Source of the DNA: Terrimesophilobacter bigeumensis
Lineage (GTDB): Bacteria > Actinomycetota > Actinomycetes > Actinomycetales > Microbacteriaceae
Direction: 5' to 3'
DNA: 64,000 bases
NCBI RefSeq assembly: GCF_039537265.1
Contig: NZ_BAABAE010000003.1
Location: 434,001-498,000 of the forward strand
Positions 57,354-64,000 of the stretch are shown here, in pieces. Made by a program: the position numbers and the translations under genes. The notes beneath the pieces were generated by a model that was given only the letters and a program-made list of their open reading frames with translations, was not told where the DNA came from and did not search any database. Each line of letters opens with the position of its first letter. Positions within the stretch are counted from its first letter, which is position 1.

Positions 57354-58385
57354 TCAGCGTGAGGTGATCGAGTTGCCCGCCGAACCGAGCTGCTGGGTGG
57401 ACTGGGCGACTCGCTGCGCCATCGCCGACTCGGCCACCTTGCCCCAGGCACGCGGGTCGTACTGCTTCTTGTTGCCGACACCGCCATCCACCTTGAGCAC
57501 GCCGTCGTAGTTCTTGAGCATGTAGTCGGCGATCGAACGGGTGTAGGCGTACTGGGTGTCGGTGTCGACGTTCATCTTGATGACGCCGTTGCGCACGGCG
57601 GTCGCGATCTCATCGTCGCTCGACCCTGAGCCGCCGTGGAAGACCAGGTCGAGCGGGTTGGCGGCCGTGCCGAACTTCTTCGCGATCCCGGCCTGGATCT
57701 CGGCGAGCAGTTCCGGCTTGAGCTTGACGTTGCCCGGCGCGTAGACGCCGTGCACGTTCCCGAAGGTGAGGGCGGCCATGTAGCGGCCGTTCTCACCGAG
57801 GCCGAGCGCCTCGACCGTCTGGATGCCGTCCTCGACCGTCGTGTACAGGTGCTCGTTGATCTCGTGGCTGACGCCGTCCTCCTCACCGCCGACGACACCG
57901 ATCTCGACCTCGAGGATGGCGTTGATCGCCTTCATGCGGGGCAGGATCGACTGGGCGATCTCCAGGTTCCCGGCGAGGGGAACGCTCGAGCCGTCCCACA
58001 TGTGGGACTGGAAGATGGGCTCCCCACCCGCCTTCACTCGAGCCTCCGAGGCCTCGAGGAGCGGCATGACGAAGCCGTCGAGCGCATCCTTGGGGCAGTG
58101 GTCGGTGTGGAGGGCAACCGTGACGGGGTAGTTCTTCGCGACCTCGGTCGTGAACGCCGCGAAGGCGAGCGCGCCGGATGCCCGCGCCTTGACGCTCTGG
58201 CCGGCGAAGTAGTCCGCACCGCCGGTCGTCACCTGGATGATGCCATCCGAACCGGCCTCGGTGAGTCCCTGCAGAACCGCGTTGATGGTCGCCGAGGAGG
58301 AGACGTTGAAGGCCGGAAACGCGAATCCGCCCTTCTTGGCCTTGTCGAGCATCTCGGCGTACTGGTCCGGGGTGGCGATGGGCAT
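57354..58385 (-). CDS. fba: Fructose-bisphosphate aldolase, class II
   Basis: Zinc-dependent aldolase interconverting fructose 1,6-bisphosphate with glyceraldehyde 3-phosphate and dihydroxyacetone phosphate. The 343 residues show FPAFNVSSSATINAVLQG near residue 23-40, metal ligands in VALHTDHCPKDAL near 93-105, EVEIGVVGGEEDGVSH near 164-179 (Glu ligand), HGVYAPGNVKLKPE near 212 and the late HGGSGSSDDE near 250-259. The C-terminus (KVAESAMAQRVAQSTQQLGSAG) is typical. ATG 58385 has AGGAGT upstream. Divergent from glpX, the opposing gluconeogenic enzyme. Confidence 0.96.
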   Translation of the reverse strand: MPIATPDQYAEMLDKAKKGGFAFPAFNVSSSATINAVLQGLTEAGSDGIIQVTTGGADYFAGQSVKARASGALAFAAFTTEVAKNYPVTVALHTDHCPKDALDGFVMPLLEASEARVKAGGEPIFQSHMWDGSSVPLAGNLEIAQSILPRMKAINAILEVEIGVVGGEEDGVSHEINEHLYTTVEDGIQTVEALGLGENGRYMAALTFGNVHGVYAPGNVKLKPELLAEIQAGIAKKFGTAANPLDLVFHGGSGSSDDEIATAVRNGVIKMNVDTDTQYAYTRSIADYMLKNYDGVLKVDGGVGNKKQYDPRAWGKVAESAMAQRVAQSTQQLGSAGNSITSR

Positions 58386-58539
58386 GACTACTCCTTGGAG
58401 ATTCCGGTGTGCTTCGAGTCTATTGACAACCGGGCACCCGCTACCGCCTCGGGGCGAGAAAGCGGGGACAACCTGACCTGATGTTTAAGAACATCGGATA
58501 TTTCGGGCATTGCGCGCAGAGCCTGATACTCGCGGTCAA

Positions 58540-58545
58540 TAGGGT
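58540..58545 (+). promoter_or_regulatory. -10 box TAGGGT of glpX
   Basis: TAGGGT ends 7 nt before the GTG at 58553 and 10 nt before the ATG at 58556. A G-run lies between them, so a weak ribosome site is also possible. Confidence 0.4.
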
Positions 58546-58552
58546 TGGGGGT

Positions 58553-59542
58553 GTGATGACGACCGACACCGGCACCCTGTTCCTGCACCCCGACCGCAAC
58601 CTCGCCATGGAGCTCGTGAGAGCCACCGAAGCGGCGGCCATCCGAGCCTGGCCCTTCATCGGTCGCGGCGACAAGAACGCGGCCGACGGGGCGGCGGTGG
58701 ATGCCATGCGCAAGTTCCTCGGCACCGTCAACTTCGACGGGGTCATCGTCATCGGCGAAGGTGAGAAGGACCACGCGCCGATGCTCTTCAACGGTGAGCA
58801 CGTCGGCAACGGGCGGGGACCGGCCTGCGACATCGCGGTCGACCCCATCGACGGTACGTCGCTCACGGCGGCCGGGCGCCAGAACGCGCTCTCGGTGATC
58901 GCGGTCTCCGACCGCGGCAGCATGCTCGACGCCTCCTCGGTCTTCTACATGGACAAGATCGTCGCCGGGCCGGAGGGGTTCGGCGTCCTCGACCTGGACC
59001 GCCCGATCGGGGACAACATCCGGGCGCTCGCGAAAGCGAAGAACAAGCCGGTCGGCGAGATGACGGTCGCCGTGCTCGACCGTCCGCGGCACATCCAGCT
59101 CATCGACGAGATCCGGGCGGCCGGCGCCGGCACCCGGCTCATGCTCGACGGCGACGTCGCCGGCGGGATCAACGCGGCGCGCTACGACACCCGCATCGAC
59201 CTGTGCGTCGGCATCGGCGGGAGCCCGGAAGGCATCACGACGGCCTGCGCCATCAAGGCGCTCGGCGGGTTCATGCAGGCCAGGCTCGCACCAGGGACCG
59301 ATGACGAGCGCGAGAAGGCGAAGGATGCCGGCCTCGACCTCGACGCCCTCATGGACGCCGACGACATGGTCAAGGGCGACAACACCTTCTTCGTCGCAAC
59401 CGGCGTGACGGATGGCGGGCTCGTCGACGGCGTACGCAGGAAGGGGCCGATCATCCGCACCGAGAGCATCGTGCTGCGGTCGCGTTCGGGGACGATCCGG
59501 CGGGTCACCGCGGAGCACCTCGTCGCCAAGTGGCTGGACTGA
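58553..59542 (+). CDS. glpX: Fructose-1,6-bisphosphatase, class II
   Basis: Hydrolyses fructose 1,6-bisphosphate to fructose 6-phosphate in gluconeogenesis; this is the only FBPase type in most actinobacteria. The 329 residues include IGRGDKNAADGAAVDAMR near residues 39-56, GEGEKDHAPMLFNGE near 69-83, the metal site DIAVDPIDGTSLTA near 93-106, and IGGSPEGITTACAIKALGG near 222-240. GTG 58553 or ATG 58556 could be the start; an ORF from 58481 is longer than the family. Full length and intact. Confidence 0.95.
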   Translation: MMTTDTGTLFLHPDRNLAMELVRATEAAAIRAWPFIGRGDKNAADGAAVDAMRKFLGTVNFDGVIVIGEGEKDHAPMLFNGEHVGNGRGPACDIAVDPIDGTSLTAAGRQNALSVIAVSDRGSMLDASSVFYMDKIVAGPEGFGVLDLDRPIGDNIRALAKAKNKPVGEMTVAVLDRPRHIQLIDEIRAAGAGTRLMLDGDVAGGINAARYDTRIDLCVGIGGSPEGITTACAIKALGGFMQARLAPGTDDEREKAKDAGLDLDALMDADDMVKGDNTFFVATGVTDGGLVDGVRRKGPIIRTESIVLRSRSGTIRRVTAEHLVAKWLD

Positions 59543-59579
59543 CCTGTGCGTCCCGGTCCCAGGTGTTGCACACACCGAC

Positions 59580-59634
59580 GAAGGGTCCCATATGGCCCCT
59601 CCGCGAGTGTGTGAAGGGCCATATGGGACCCTTC
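59580..59634. terminator. Perfect 19-bp inverted repeat between convergent glpX and rmuC
   Basis: GAAGGGTCCCATATGGCCC (59580-59598) and GGGCCATATGGGACCCTTC (59616-59634) flank a 17-nt spacer. A long, perfect stem between two converging genes suggests a bidirectional terminator. It belongs to neither of the TTGAGTAG nor the CAAGTTCGGGG families. Confidence 0.55.
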
Positions 59635-59700
59635 ATCGGGGTGAGCGCACGCTGCGCCCAGGTCGACGCCGGTCTCTCGAAACGCTGATCGGGTGACCCC

Positions 59701-61011
59701 TCAGGGGGTCGTGGCGTCCGTGTCGGCATCGGAGACCAGCTCGAAGGCGGTGAGCTCGCGCGGTGCCTCCTCGATGCCGGGGAGCGTGCCGAGCACCTTC
59801 GACTCGTCGAGCGCGCCGAGTCGCCGGGCGCTCGGCAGCACCTGTCGCTCGAGCGAGCCGACGAAGGTGTTGTAGTCCTTGACGCTGCGCTCGATCGAAC
59901 GGCCGAGCTTCTCGACGTGCTCCGAGAGTTTCGCGAGCCTCCCGTAGAGCTCCTTGCTGAGGTCGAAGAGGAGCTTCGCGTCCTCGGTGAGCACGTTCTG
60001 CTGCCAGGAGAAGGCCACGGTCTTGAGCACCGACCAGAGTGTCACGGGCGAGGCGAGGGCGACCCGCTTGCCGAACGCGTAGTCCATGATGGCGGGGTCG
60101 GCCTCCAGGGCGCTCGAGACGAGCGATTCGCTCGGGATGAAGGCGATGACGAGTTCCGGCGAGGCGTCGAGCCCCGCGTAGTACTCCTTGCCGGCGAGCG
60201 TGTCGATGTGCGAGCGCAGTGCTTTGACGTGCTCCTTGATGAGGCGCTCCCGTTTCGCGCCCTCGTCCCCGGTCGCGGTCACCGGGATGCCGCTGGCCTC
60301 AAGGTAGGAGTTGAACGGCACTTTGGCGTCGACCGCGATGTTCTTGCCGCCCGGCAGGTGGACGACCATGTCCGGGCGGCCTGCTCCGGCATCCGAGGAG
60401 ATGCTCGACTGCACGTCGAAGTCGACGCGTTCGATGAGGCCGGCCGCCTGCACGACGTTGCGCAACTGCGTCTCGCCCCATACCCCCCGCGTGCTGTTGC
60501 TCTTGAGCGCGGCCGCGAGCGACTCGGCGGTACTGCGCAGGCGCTCCTCGGATTCCGTGGCCGACTTGAGCTGTTGGCTCAGCTCACCGTGCTGCTGCCG
60601 GCGCTGTGTCTCGAGTTCGGTGACCTTGGTCTGCATCGCCCGCAGGTTCTCCTGCACCGGAGTGAGCATCTGCAGCACCTTGCTCTCGGCGCGCTCGCGC
60701 TCCTTCTGCGCTTCCTGCTCGGTACGCTGCCGCTCGAGCAGGTCGCGGTGCTGCTCCTGGAGCCCGCCGACCTGCTCCTTGAGCGCGGTCGCGGTCGCCT
60801 GCACGGATGCCAGCTCTGCCGCGAGCGCGGCCTGCGCCGACTGCTCGGCGGCCCGCAGTTCGGCGAGCGCGGTCTCATGGCGGGCCTGGAGCACGGCCGG
60901 GTCGTCACCGCCGCCGGGGATGCGGCGCAATCGACCGACGAGCCAGCCGATGACCGCGCCGAGTACGAGGCCGCAGGCGATGCCGACGAGGAGGGCGAGC
61001 AGTGGATCCAT
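59701..61011 (-). CDS. rmuC: DNA recombination protein RmuC
   Basis: A 436-residue RmuC-family protein. An N-terminal membrane helix (about residues 5-26, LALLVGIACGLVLGAVIGWLVGRL) is followed by a long coiled coil (about 40-170, ELRAAEQSAQAALAAELASVQATA and AQKERERAESKVLQML), then the nuclease-like domain with GVWGETQLRNVVQAAGL near 193, DMVVHLPGGKNIAVDAKVPFNSYLEA near 228-253 and the FIPSESLVSSALEADPAIMDYAF region near 307-330. RmuC limits inversions at short inverted repeats. ATG 61011 diverges from the LysR gene. Confidence 0.93.
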   Translation of the reverse strand: MDPLLALLVGIACGLVLGAVIGWLVGRLRRIPGGGDDPAVLQARHETALAELRAAEQSAQAALAAELASVQATATALKEQVGGLQEQHRDLLERQRTEQEAQKERERAESKVLQMLTPVQENLRAMQTKVTELETQRRQQHGELSQQLKSATESEERLRSTAESLAAALKSNSTRGVWGETQLRNVVQAAGLIERVDFDVQSSISSDAGAGRPDMVVHLPGGKNIAVDAKVPFNSYLEASGIPVTATGDEGAKRERLIKEHVKALRSHIDTLAGKEYYAGLDASPELVIAFIPSESLVSSALEADPAIMDYAFGKRVALASPVTLWSVLKTVAFSWQQNVLTEDAKLLFDLSKELYGRLAKLSEHVEKLGRSIERSVKDYNTFVGSLERQVLPSARRLGALDESKVLGTLPGIEEAPRELTAFELVSDADTDATTP

Positions 61012-61080
61012 GGGACCAGTGTGTCAGCGTGCGCCGACAGCGTGCCCGAGGGCGGCCTCCGCGCGCCGTCACCGACCACG

Positions 61081-61086
61081 TAGGGT
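61081..61086 (+). promoter_or_regulatory. -10 box TAGGGT of the LysR gene
   Basis: TAGGGT ends exactly 6 nt before the ATG at 61093; likely leaderless transcript. Confidence 0.5.
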
Positions 61087-61092
61087 GATGCC

Positions 61093-62010
61093 ATGACCTC
61101 ACCGTCGCCGCGCAGCACCGAGGTGAGCACCGACGACCTTCGCTACCTGCTCTCCGTTGCCAGGACGGGCCGGCTGGTCTCCGCCGCTGCACTCCTCGGC
61201 GTCGACCACACGACAGTACGCCGCCGCATCGACCGCCTTGAGGCGACCCTCGGGGTGCGGCTTCTCGACCGCGGAGCGGACGGATGGGAGCTCACCGCGA
61301 TCGGTCGCGATGTCGCGTCCCGCGCGGCAGGTCTGGAGCACATCGTCGAGCAGGTTGTGGGGGCGGCATCCGGCGGCACGGAGGAGTTGCGCGACACCGT
61401 GCGGGTCGCGGCACCCGACGGGTTCGGGGCGGTGTTCGTGGCGGCCGCACTCGCCAGGGTACGGCAGGAGCACCCGGGCATCACCGCTGAACTCGTCACC
61501 TCGACGAGGCCGCTCAGCCTGCGCGGCTCGGGCTACGACCTGGCCGTGACGATCGGTTCCGGCACGAGCACGCGGCTGACCGCCGAACCGCTCGCGCCGT
61601 ACTCGCTGCGCCTGTACGCCTCACCCGACTATCTCGCCGCCTATCCACCGATCCGCTCCGTCACCGACCTCGATTCCCACACGCTCGTCTTCTACGTGGA
61701 TGCCCTGCTCACGGTGCGCGAGCTCGACCTGGCCCCCGTGCTCTCCGGCATGCGGGTCGGGTTCGGGTCGACGAATGTGTTCGCGCAGCTCGAGGCGACC
61801 CGGCGCGGCGCGGGCATCGGGCTTCTGCATGCGTTCATGGGGGAGCCGGACCCCGGTCTCGTTCCCGTGCTGCCGCGCGAGGTCGACTTCCGGCTGCAGT
61901 TCTCGCTCTCGGCCCGCAGGGACAGTCTCGCGGTCGAGTCCGTGAGCGTCGTGCGGGACGCCATCCGACGGGAGGTCCGAGAGCGGGAGGGCGAGCTCAT
62001 CCCGCGCTGA
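61093..62010 (+). CDS. LysR family transcriptional regulator
   Basis: A 305-residue LTTR. The helix-turn-helix is at residues about 15-75 (DDLRYLLSVARTGRLVSAAALLGVDHTTVRRRIDRLEATLGVRLLDR), followed by the two-lobed effector domain with VRVAAPDGFGAVFVAAAL and RRGAGIGLLHAFMG. It is encoded upstream of, and in line with, mmsA, so it may control methylmalonate semialdehyde dehydrogenase; LTTRs usually act on a divergent promoter, which here would be rmuC, an unlikely target. A short palindrome TGCGATTTCGCA lies near 62065 ahead of mmsA. Confidence 0.9.
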   Translation: MTSPSPRSTEVSTDDLRYLLSVARTGRLVSAAALLGVDHTTVRRRIDRLEATLGVRLLDRGADGWELTAIGRDVASRAAGLEHIVEQVVGAASGGTEELRDTVRVAAPDGFGAVFVAAALARVRQEHPGITAELVTSTRPLSLRGSGYDLAVTIGSGTSTRLTAEPLAPYSLRLYASPDYLAAYPPIRSVTDLDSHTLVFYVDALLTVRELDLAPVLSGMRVGFGSTNVFAQLEATRRGAGIGLLHAFMGEPDPGLVPVLPREVDFRLQFSLSARRDSLAVESVSVVRDAIRREVREREGELIPR

Positions 62011-62160
62011 GCAGTTCCCCGTCCAGTCCTCGAGCAGGTCCGTGCTCACGCCGCGCGACCATGCGATTTCGCACATCCACTCCGCGGTAACAGCCCTTGA
62101 TTGCAGATGTATTCCGGCCGACACTGGGGTGAACGACACCTCACGAAAGGGGCAGGGATC

Positions 62161-63654
62161 ATGGGCGACATCCTCAACCACTGGATCGGCGGCGCAACGG
62201 TCGAAGGGGAGTCGACCCGCACCTCGCCGGTCTACAACCCCGCGCTCGGCACCGTCGCCAAAGAGGTGCGTCTGGCCACCGTGGGCGACATCGCCACCGC
62301 CGTCGCCGCAGCGAAGGCAGCGTTCCCGGCCTGGGCGGAGACCTCCCTCGCCAAGCGTCAGGCCGTGATCTTCAACTTCCGCCAACTGCTCAACGAGCGC
62401 AAAGAGGACCTTGCGCGCATCCTCACCGCCGAACACGGCAAGGTGCTGTCGGACGCCCTGGGCGAGATCGCGCGCGGCCTCGAGGTCGTCGAGTTCGCGA
62501 GCGCCATCCCGCATCTCATGAAGGGCGAATACAGCGAGAACGTCTCGACCGGCGTCGACGTGTACACGACGCGCGAGCCGCTCGGCGTCGTGGGCATCAT
62601 CAGCCCGTTCAACTTCCCGGCCATGGTGCCGCTGTGGTTCTTCCCGATCGCGATCGCGGCGGGCAACGCCGTCGTGCTGAAGCCCTCGGAGAAGGACCCG
62701 AGCGCGGCGAACTGGATGGCGGAACTCTTCGCCGAGGCGGGCCTGCCGGACGGCATATTCAACGTCGTGCACGGGGACAAGGTCGCGGTCGACGCGCTCA
62801 TCGAGCATCCGGATGTCGCCTCGATCTCCTTCGTCGGCTCCACCCCGATCGCGCGCTACATCTACGAGAACGCGGCGAAGCAGGGCAAGCGCGTCCAGGC
62901 GCTCGGCGGGGCGAAGAACCACATGCTCGTGCTTCCGGATGCCGACCTCGACCTCGCCGCGGATGCCGCCGTCAACGCCGGCTTCGGATCGGCGGGGGAG
63001 CGCTGCATGGCGATCAGCGTGCTCGTCGCGCTCGAGCCCATCGCCGACGAACTCGTCGCCAAGATCGCCGAGAGGATGAAGGGGCTCAAGGTCGGCGACG
63101 GCCTGCGCTCCTGCGACATGGGCCCGCTTATCACGAGGGAGCACCGCGATAAGGTCAGCGGCTACATCGACCTCGCCGCCACGGACGGCGCGACGGTTGT
63201 CGTCGACGGTCGCGGTGTGGGCGTCGATGGGGAGGCCGACGGTTTCTGGCTCGGCCCGACCCTCTTCGACAAGGTCCCGGTGAGCTCGAAGGTTTACGTG
63301 GACGAGATCTTCGGGCCGTTGCTGTCGGTCATCAGGGTGCAGACGTTCGAGGAGGGCATCGAGCTCATCAACAGCGGCCCCTACGGCAATGGCACGGCGA
63401 TCTTCACGAACGACGGCGGGGCCGCGCGCAAGTTCCAGCGCGAGATCCAGGTCGGCATGATCGGCGTCAACGTGCCGATCCCGGTGCCGGTCGCCTACCA
63501 CTCCTTCGGCGGCTGGAAGCACTCGATGTTCGGCGACACGAAGGCCTACGGCGTCGACGGCGTGCGCTTCTTCACGCAGGAGAAGGCGATCACGCGCCGC
63601 TGGCTCGACCCGAGCCACGGCGGCATCAACCTGGGCTTCCCGGAGAACCGCTGA
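62161..63654 (+). CDS. mmsA: Methylmalonate-semialdehyde dehydrogenase (CoA-acylating)
   Basis: Oxidises methylmalonate or malonate semialdehyde to propionyl-CoA or acetyl-CoA, in valine, beta-alanine and inositol degradation. The 497 residues show GIISPFNFPAMVPLWFFPIAIAAGNAVVLKPSEKDP near residues 146-181 (FNFPAMVPLW is diagnostic), SFVGSTPIARYIY near 226, and the catalytic Cys 282 in GSAGERCMAIS. The C-terminus has the NVPIPVPVAYHSFGGWKHSMFGD segment near 439-461. ATG 62161 has AAAGGGGCAGGG upstream; an in-frame ATG at 62101 is too early. Confidence 0.95.
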   Translation: MGDILNHWIGGATVEGESTRTSPVYNPALGTVAKEVRLATVGDIATAVAAAKAAFPAWAETSLAKRQAVIFNFRQLLNERKEDLARILTAEHGKVLSDALGEIARGLEVVEFASAIPHLMKGEYSENVSTGVDVYTTREPLGVVGIISPFNFPAMVPLWFFPIAIAAGNAVVLKPSEKDPSAANWMAELFAEAGLPDGIFNVVHGDKVAVDALIEHPDVASISFVGSTPIARYIYENAAKQGKRVQALGGAKNHMLVLPDADLDLAADAAVNAGFGSAGERCMAISVLVALEPIADELVAKIAERMKGLKVGDGLRSCDMGPLITREHRDKVSGYIDLAATDGATVVVDGRGVGVDGEADGFWLGPTLFDKVPVSSKVYVDEIFGPLLSVIRVQTFEEGIELINSGPYGNGTAIFTNDGGAARKFQREIQVGMIGVNVPIPVPVAYHSFGGWKHSMFGDTKAYGVDGVRFFTQEKAITRRWLDPSHGGINLGFPENR

Positions 63655-63659
63655 GGGTC

Positions 63660-63665
63660 TACTGT
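63660..63665 (+). promoter_or_regulatory. -10 box TACTGT of the gene at 63672
   Basis: TACTGT follows the mmsA stop and ends exactly 6 nt before the ATG at 63672. Confidence 0.45.
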
Positions 63666-63671
63666 CGCGGT

Positions 63672-64000
63672 ATGACCCCGACGAGGGCACCTGGCATTGC
63701 GCTCGTCTGCGCGGCCGTCGCACTGGTAGCGGTGGCTGCGCTGGAGCTGGCGGTGGGAAGCGCTCGCGGGGACGGTGACAACCCCGCGGAGAGTCTCGAC
63801 TATCTTGCTTCGTATGGCCAGCTCTATGCACTGTCCGGCCTGGCCCTCGTCGCTGGTGGAATGGCCGTGATCGTCGCGGCCCTCGGAGTGCGCCGGTTCG
63901 CTCGGACGGCAGGTGTTTCGCTTGCGCTTGAGTCGATCACGGTGGTTGCGGTACTGGCCGCAGGTTTTTTCGCGGTTGCCGGCGTGATGCGAATGCAGGC
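63672..64000 (+). CDS. Membrane protein, N-terminal part (runs off the window)
   Basis: Open from ATG 63672 to the window end (109 codons). It begins MTPTRAPGIALVCAAVALVA, with hydrophobic segments at about residues 8-27, 51-73 and 86-105. The loop between the first two contains GDNPAESLDYLASYG. No family is recognised from this part. The start is supported by a -10 hexamer 6 nt upstream. Confidence 0.65.
   Translation, partial: MTPTRAPGIALVCAAVALVAVAALELAVGSARGDGDNPAESLDYLASYGQLYALSGLALVAGGMAVIVAALGVRRFARTAGVSLALESITVVAVLAAGFFAVAGVMRMQ

Overview
The window is high-GC DNA with GATGCC/GCATCC-rich codon use. It carries mycothiol S-conjugate amidase (mca), class II fructose-bisphosphatase (glpX), class II fructose-bisphosphate aldolase, a type II NADH dehydrogenase, DUF501, DUF4307 and DUF4245 proteins and a PIN-PhoH protein. 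Together these point to an actinobacterium, most likely Microbacteriaceae (Micrococcales). That placement rests on gene content and style, not on a marker-gene comparison.

Layout. 1-8 kb: end of an unidentified gene, a TetR regulator, hisS, eno, a DivIC/FtsB-like protein, DUF501, a secreted subtilase, ndh, and tRNA-Leu(TAA) followed by tRNA-derived tandem repeats. 8-19 kb: accessory metabolism, comprising an alpha/beta hydrolase with a possible leader-peptide attenuator, an MBL protein, a TetR/glycosyltransferase pair, a lipoprotein, and a translationally coupled TetR-MFS-PLP enzyme-FAD oxidase-GH1 operon. 19-23 kb: an ABC-2 exporter with its TetR, then lemA and htpX. 23.2-36.3 kb: a catabolic island with a degraded IS256-type transposase at its left edge. 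It holds 14 same-strand, mostly overlapping genes: RidA, amidohydrolase, amino-acid-type ABC importer (3 genes), DUF1989, MBL hydrolase, 2-hydroxyacid dehydrogenase, Hyi/OtnI-like isomerase, a racemase-domain/OtnK-kinase fusion, OtnC-like decarboxylase, a signal-less ModA-like protein, a uronate-dehydrogenase-like SDR and a GntR regulator. 36.4-64 kb: housekeeping genes (YcaQ-like glycosylase, AI-2E family permease, ilvA, greA, mca, trhA, a Z-prenyltransferase, PhoH, fumC, carbonic anhydrase, xseB/xseA, a DEDDh exonuclease with a nucleotidyltransferase-like partner, a histidine-kinase pair, fba, glpX, rmuC, a LysR regulator, mmsA).

How genes work together. Enolase, aldolase, FBPase and fumarase cover central carbon metabolism. 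The island looks like a complete import-to-triose-phosphate route for an unknown nitrogen-containing compound or lactone that is reduced to a four-carbon acid sugar, phosphorylated and decarboxylated. The island is the best candidate in the window for an undescribed system.

Regulation. At least a dozen genes have a TANNNT -10 hexamer ending about 6 nt before the start codon, which implies leaderless mRNAs; this settles several start codons. Long inverted repeats fill most gaps between convergent genes and probably act as bidirectional terminators or REP-like elements. No CRISPR array, rRNA, intact IS or prophage was seen.
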